64,000 nt of DNA from Warburgia ugandensis (taxonomy: Eukaryota; Streptophyta; Magnoliopsida; Canellales; Canellaceae). Position 1 is the first letter of the stretch. The number at the start of each line of letters is the position of its first letter. Positions 58,624 to 64,000 of the stretch are shown in pieces. The notes beneath the pieces are model-generated. The model was not told the DNA's origin. It did no database searches and worked only from the letters and a program-made list of their open reading frames with translations. The stretch covers positions 69,851,414 to 69,915,413 of the forward strand of contig CP141126.1 in NCBI GenBank assembly GCA_035236585.1. The letters run 5' to 3'. Both the position numbers and the translations under genes were made by a program.

Positions 58624-60891
58624 TATGATGACCCAAGTTTTTCAAACACGTTTTCATGTTTATTTTCAAAAGATGGAGCTCTTAATTTGAATTTAAAAAA
58701 AAAATTTAAATAGCAAAAACATTTTCTTTGAAATTCATTTCTAAAATTTTGAATGTCACTTTCACTATCTTACATATATACATATTTTGTTTATAACATA
58801 TATTTCTGCTAAATTAATCAATAAAAAATTATTTATTAAAAATAGGATCCATCTAGTGTTTCACATACACAGCCCTTAATATTTATTACATCAAATGTCC
58901 AAAGTACACAAATCCAAATACACTACAAGACTTTCCATAAGAGTATATACTCTCTATCAATAGTATGCTTGTTGGATTCCCTTATCATATCCATCCACTC
59001 CTATCTATATGTATCTAAGATATTGTAAACATTCAAACATTTACAATATCCAAGTAAGCTATGCTTGGTAGGGGATTTAAGAAGCATATGGAATTTAAAA
59101 AATAATCTATAATTCAATAATTCTTTCATAATTCCAACATTTATATCCATCATATTCCATATAAATCAAGTAATTCAATTTCCATGCACCATACTTTGTA
59201 AAGTAAATCTATCATGTAATTTCTCATATGAAATCTTCTATGAATATATATTCTTCAATAATTCCTATTCATATCTTATATATGTAAATGGTTAAAACCA
59301 TGAAAAATAGTAATATCCTCAATAACAAAATCACAATATTCATACCCAAGCTATACTGGGTTGAATAATCATCCAGCCTCTGCTAGGAAATATCCCTTCA
59401 TGAGAAAAATCGGTAATAAACATTTACCAAGTATTTCATCATGCCATCATATAAGGCATCTCATTATGCCAATCTCATATGCATCATAGTGCAAAATATA
59501 TAAAGGACTACTATGATGTAGTTCAATCCATAATAGTGTACCTAGATAATTGACAAAGTACTCCACTAATATCACGGTAGGAAACATTATGTCATGGCCC
59601 ATATGGGTAGACCCATAATTGGCAACCTTCCCATAATTGTCCCACCTAACTTTTAGCCTTTCTTAGGGATGGTATCCATCATATCATTAATAGTTTTGTA
59701 GAGAACGTGGCTAAACCTTAGAACTCTCCTAACATAGTATCCCTAGGCCTATGATTATCAAAAACAAAATCCATAGGCCTCCATGCTTGTATGGAAAATA
59801 ATGATAATACTAGCAAGCTATTTGCCTATCGATAAAAATCTATAATAACTTTCTCATCCTCATTCATATCCCAAGGATATAATTTTTCCATCTAAGTTTA
59901 GGGATAAACATTTAATGTAAATGTTACCCATGTCTATTAATTTGGTATTCACATTTAAGTTTATGGATAATCATTTAATGTAAATGATACCCATGTCCAT
60001 TATTTTTGTATTCACATATTAAGTTAAGGGATAATCATTTAATGTAAATGATACCCATATACATTAATTTGATATTCACATCTATGTTTAGGGATAATCA
60101 TTTAATGTATCCATTTCAATTAATCTAGTGTTCTTATCTACGTTTAGGGATAATCATTTAATATAAATGATATCCATTTTCATTAATTTGGTATTTATGT
60201 ACCAAGGTTGTAATTTCATGTTTATGTTTAGGGATAATTATTTAATGTAAATGCTACCCATTTCTATTAATTTGGTATTCACATGCCAAAGATGTAATTT
60301 CTTAACCTAATTAGATAATGTCATTTCAACACATAATATTCAAATAATGATTATATAATTCAAAATCAATAAGATCATTTATATCATTCTAAGTAAATCA
60401 CTAGACAATTAATAATTAAATCGTACCAATATTTCAATTCTGTATTTTATAACATTAAATGAGATCATGTTTACCTCATAGATCTTGTAGTTTAAAGAAA
60501 TGGTTTCTTAAGGTTTCACCTACCTCAAGTGTGATAATTCCACTCCTTAATATACACAATGATATTAACTGACATATGATTCAGTACATTTGTCAAATCA
60601 TATATGTATAATGTCATCCTTCAATCCCATATGTACTTTCTATTTGATCTTTTGATCATCCGTAAAGTTGATGGTTTGGATGTCTTCCCTTGAACATTTT
60701 GATCAAGGGTTCAGATCTTCTAACTCTTTGATTTATATCCTTTTTCAAGGTTTTAATCTAAAATTCCTAAATTTATCTTTTATTGTTCTTGATCATCAAG
60801 AACTCACAATTGATCTTGCTTGATTGTATTCATCTCATGTAAAGGTTTGTTTGATTTAATAGAGCTTAACCTTTGATTGTAATTTATGCTC
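58624..60891 (-). mobile_element. Partial LTR Z' (relative of Z) inserted in V2
   Basis: Collinear with the first 1.87 kb of Z (34559-36425): TATGATGACCC start, GGATCCATC.AGTG.TTCACA.TACA at 58845, a GCTTGGTAGGGG block at 59062, TCATATGCATCATAGTGCAAAATA at 59477, and TTCTTGATCATC at 60785. It stops at TTTATGCTCTT because element U3 inserted there. The missing remainder should lie beyond U3, outside the window. It is more decayed than Z. Confidence 0.82.
59894..60290. repeat. 63-bp tandem array (about six copies) in LTR Z'
   Basis: Units begin at 59894, 59957, 60021, 60084, 60140 and 60224 with AAGTTTAGGGATAA-like sequence, continue CATTTAATGTAAATG.TACCCAT, and end TTAATTTGGTATTCACAT. The fifth unit follows a shortened one (56 bp) and the last is spaced by 84 bp. 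Not seen in Z, so the array expanded within this copy. Confidence 0.88.
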
Positions 60892-63085
60892 TTTGTTGAT
60901 TGTTTTACCACAAGTGCACGGGCTATTGTAGTATAGCATGTGTAAGTATGGGTCGATCTCATGGGGACTCACTTTAAGAGGAGTATAAATATAATTTAAT
61001 TTTCAATAAATAAATAAAATAACAGAAATAAACTAAATGTAAAATAAAATTCTAATTTATTTAAATGATGCAAATTATAGAATTTATAGTTCCAAAAAGA
61101 CAGAATATTAAACTAAACAAACATCCCCAAATTACACTATCTATGGATAAGGAGAATAGTGATAAGGTAAAGTTGGAATAATCTAAAAAAGAACAAAAAT
61201 GGAATTTAAATTATTCAACTAAGGGTAAAACCAAAATTTTGTTTAATTTTTGGTTTAAACAAAAACCAGAGAAACCCACTGATGGAGGAGAATGATGAAG
61301 AGGGAGAGAAGAGGAGAAGATGAGGGAAGCTAGGAGAGAGAAGGAGAGAAGAGAAATCAAGGGAAAAGTGCAAACCTAGGTTGGGTTTCAATTCTCTGGG
61401 CTAATGGGAACGAAGAAGAGGCCAGAGGATTTGGGATTAACAAACTGGGCTAATCTGAGTAGTGATGTGTGGTGGCTCCACAATGACACAAAGATGTCGT
61501 TGAGGTAGTGGAAACTAAAAGTAGAGGAGGGAGCAAGCCGGTGGTGAAGAAGGGCCAGACAATGCCAGAGATGGAGGTTGACAACCAACGTTGCAGTGGG
61601 TTGAGCGTGCAGTCTTGTCAATTTAGGTTGGTTGGGGATTCACTGTTGGAGCGGGTGTACTTGAGAGAGGTGTGGGTGGCATGGGAAAAGCAGGCCATCT
61701 AGTGTCTGGAATGGAGAAAGGATAGAAGGTGGGTGACTGGTAGGGAAAAAACCACTGGCCAATGCTAAGACTTTCGGGCAGTAGGTGATTCAGATGCAAG
61801 TGATTCTTGTTGGGAAAATAGTAGAAGAGAGAGGGAGAGACAGAGGAGAAGGTGGGCGGTGCTGGTCATGCAGACAGGTGGATGAGAGGCGATGGAGAGA
61901 GGATGGTAGGCTGGGTGGGAAAGAGAGTGAGTGAGAAAGATTGAGAGAAAGAAAGATGGTGGGAGTGAAGAAGAGAAGAAAGCGGGTGGGGGGGCAGTTT
62001 CCTTCTACAGCAATCCAAGGGAGGTGGTTGACCAGTTGATTTGGGCAATGTGCATAGGTGGGAGATGAAATAGAGATAGGGGAGAAAGAGAAGAGGAAGA
62101 GTGCGGATGAGTGCTACTTGCGGCTGGTTGGAGAAGCCAGAGGAGGTCAAACAGAGGAGAACAAGAGTGTGGTGCAATCAGTGAAACCAAAGAGATCTGA
62201 GAGAGAGGGAGGTGGTGATGCTGTAGTGATGGGTAGGTGTTGATTTGGAGATAAACAGAGGAAAGAGTGCAATAGAGCAGATGGCCAAGAGACGGAGAGA
62301 TAGGATCAAGAAGGTGAAGAAGGAGATAGAGCAAGAAGAGGACTATTAGCCAAAGAAGAGAGGGATGTGATAGAGCCTATGGAGATAGAAAGAAAATGAG
62401 AGAGAGATTGAGAGTGAGAGTAAGAGTAAGAGAGCATTGAGAAAGAGAAGAAGGGGAAGAGAGCATTGAGAAAGAGAAAAAGGGAGAGAAGGGAGAAGAT
62501 AGAAAGAGAGATGAGTGCAAGGAAGGGATGGTGTAAGAGAGGGAGAGGGAATGACAGAGGGGAATGAAAGAAGGAAGAGAGAGAGAGACAGAGTAAGAGA
62601 TGTGAAATAGAGAAAGAAGAGAGACAAAAGGGAGAAGAGATCCAGTCTCCTTGCCTTCACCCTTGCCAAAACTTTTGATTTTTCAAAGTTCTTTTGATTT
62701 TATAGATTTTCTAGAGGAGTTTATGTTCGATTCAAACTCCTCTTCTTCTTACTTATCCATCTAGGTTTCCTGATGATCTTCAAATTCTTCTTTCTCCAGG
62801 AAACTTCCTCATCGTAATCTAATTTATCTGACTTGATCTAGATCATCCAATCTAATTTGATTGATCTATAATGCACAAGACCAAAATAGATTCATCTAAA
62901 TCGTTCATTACTCCTTTGATTAGGTCCGATGATCATGTGATCATTAAATTTTGTATTTCAATGACTAGATGGTCAATTAGAGCTAAAATAAAATATTTTA
63001 TGTTAAATCTTAAATATGATTGCTTAGATGATCTAATTAGATGTCAGATTAAGGGTATTTTAGCCAAAATTGAACACTTAACACA
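60892..63085 (-). mobile_element. 3' LTR of U-family element U3
   Basis: Left end TTTGTTGATTGTTTTACCAC then AAGTGCACGGGCTATTGTAG (U5 end as in U and, inverted, E2). Right end ACACTTAACACA (minus-strand start TGTGTTAAGTGTTCAATTTT). At 2.2 kb it is longer than the LTRs of U because of an expanded purine tract. It interrupts LTR Z'; the element's body and 5' LTR lie beyond position 64000. Confidence 0.85.
61260..62645. repeat. Expanded purine-rich (GA) tract in LTR U3
   Basis: About 1.4 kb of strongly G+A-biased plus strand, densest at 62380-62640 (runs of GAGAGAGA, AAGAGAAG). It includes a local duplication of AGAGCATTGAGAAAGAGAA at about 62431 and 62461. On the element's strand it is a pyrimidine tract. 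Long frames here (Leu/Ser/Pro-rich on minus, Glu/Arg/Gly-rich on plus) are composition artefacts. Confidence 0.85.
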
Positions 63086-64000
63086 CCCCTCAACCAGCAT
63101 TTTGCTAGTCCCTAATAAAAGATGCCAAAATTCAAATCATAAAATTTTAAAATTTTATTTTTAAGTTAGTTTCATTTTTTTCTCAGAGAATTATCTTCAA
63201 TATATCTATCAACTTTAACAAATTAATAAAAATGAATGAAGAATTCAAAACCCTACCCATATGATAAAAATGTTCCATTTGAGCTCAAATCTTAGAGTGA
63301 GTGTGTGTATATACCATCTACATGTAGTATAATCTCTATCTCTAAGTAGACTTCTAACTTTTGATCTCAATCCTCACTAATAACATATACTCAGAAATAA
63401 AATCTCTCAGATAAAGGGTTCAAATCATATCTTTCTTAAATATGTAGGTAGAGTAAATAAAAGTAAATTTATCTCAAATATATTCATGAAGAAGGAGAGT
63501 TATTAAGGAATTTAATTGTTGATCCCTTAAGAATGGATGCCATTACCTTTGAATATTTAGAAATACTACTCTTTAAATCCTATCTACTCATTTCCTCATC
63601 AAGATCATATTCATTCTAAAATCAATAGGTCTTTAATTGGGACAAAACGTAGGCTTAGGACAGGGTGCCAAAGAAAGGGTATAAGGGTATTCAAAATTTC
63701 TTCAAAAAATAAGTAGAGGTCTTCTACTAAATTGACAATTCTTTTTTTTGTTTTTTACTTTATTGCTTGAAGTGAATATTTCTGTTTCCATTTTTCTTTG
63801 TATTCTTCAAACTCTTTTTTTTTTTTTCTCTCTCTTTTTTTTCTTTTACACTTTTGAATCACTTTTGAAGAACATTTCTTTTCTTGATATTCACTTTTCT
63901 ACTTTCATTACAACTAAAGGTATTTCTTCATTCATCTCTAACTTATTTTTCAAAGAAAATAGGTAATGGATAATTTATAATGGGTTAATATGGGTGAAGG
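63086..64000 (-). other. PPT and integrase-to-LTR spacer of U3 (runs off the window)
   Basis: The PPT is the inverse of CCCCTCAACCAGC (63086-63098), followed by ATTTTGCTAGTCCC. The spacer aligns with that of U from 50457 onward: TCTAACTTTTGA, TCCTCACTAATAACAT, GGTTCAAATCATAT, then TCTTCTACTAAATTGACAATT at 63720 and CAAAGAAAATAGGTAATGGATAATTTATA at 63950. An antisense frame at 63748-63966 corresponds to that in U. Confidence 0.8.

Noticed and set aside
59894..60290. Regular repeats considered as a CRISPR array
   Set aside because: The whole 63-bp period is conserved with no unique spacers, the host is a plant genome, and the array lies in an LTR. It is a minisatellite.
61388..62669. Several Leu/Ser/Pro-rich minus frames and Glu/Gly-rich plus frames
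   Set aside because: Low-complexity purine/pyrimidine tract within an LTR; frames overlap on both strands.
1..64000. Search for a host gene or a novel multi-gene system
   Set aside because: All longer frames fall inside recognised retroelement parts or compositionally biased DNA. I saw no exon-like series, conserved domain outside retroelements, or operon-like order.

Overview
The window reads as intergenic DNA from a large, repeat-rich flowering-plant genome. I see no intact host gene, no tRNA or rRNA gene and no prokaryotic feature. Almost everything recognisable is an LTR retrotransposon of the Ty3/gypsy superfamily, in two groups. Group 1 is of Athila/Tat (OTA) type: PBS relics matching tRNA-Asp, a protease reading DLGAS, HLPVELEH-like and FNSRLRLF-like integrase tails, and a long spacer between integrase and the 3' LTR. 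Group 2 is chromovirus-like (Tekay/Del type): LTRs running TGTAAYRCCC...GTCRTCACA, a tRNA-iMet PBS (TGGTATCAGAGC), and the conserved GAATTTCGAGGACGAAATTC tail before a purine tract. The plant assignment rests on these families and on one Au-like SINE. No species can be named.

Layout. 1-4592: the 3' end of OTA element E1 (+), with integrase relic, spacer, PPT and a 3' LTR that lacks its end. 4593-8650: old minus-strand retroelement debris and a CT/AT microsatellite. 8651-10984: another OTA LTR (E2, +). 10985-12892: an inverted OTA pol relic (W). 12893-17756: an unidentified 0.5 kb segment (S), then OTA element V1 (LTR, PBS, leader, broken gag). From 17757 the same W-S-V block is repeated, so the block looks tandemly duplicated. 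Its second copy carries very large insertions.

Element X (17942-42260, minus, chromovirus-like) sits in the second W copy, with 5-bp target duplications 24 kb apart and an empty site in the first W copy. X's left LTR later took in a SINE (19200-19383) and a complete LTR element, Y (20751-29848, TSD AATGT). X's right LTR took in a solo LTR, Z (34559-39285). After X come the rest of W', S' and V2 (44003 onward: LTR, PBS, leader, gag, protease). Element U (48799-56673, OTA, minus) splits V2's protease. V2 continues as protease, RT and RNase H to 58623, where it is cut by a partial Z-family LTR (Z'). Z' is itself cut at 60892 by another U-family element (U3), which runs off the window.

All coding remnants carry stops, frameshifts or deletions. 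U has lost protease and most of RT by a deletion that joins gag to RT, and its integrase lacks catalytic residues. Y keeps only trace RT homology between its two related LTRs. The interest of the window is structural. It is a readable insertion stratigraphy with internally confirmed empty sites, a 70-bp near-palindrome in an integrase relic, CpG-driven decay of primer-binding sites, tandem arrays inside LTRs, and a possible antisense reading frame in the U spacer. I found no convincing new gene system.
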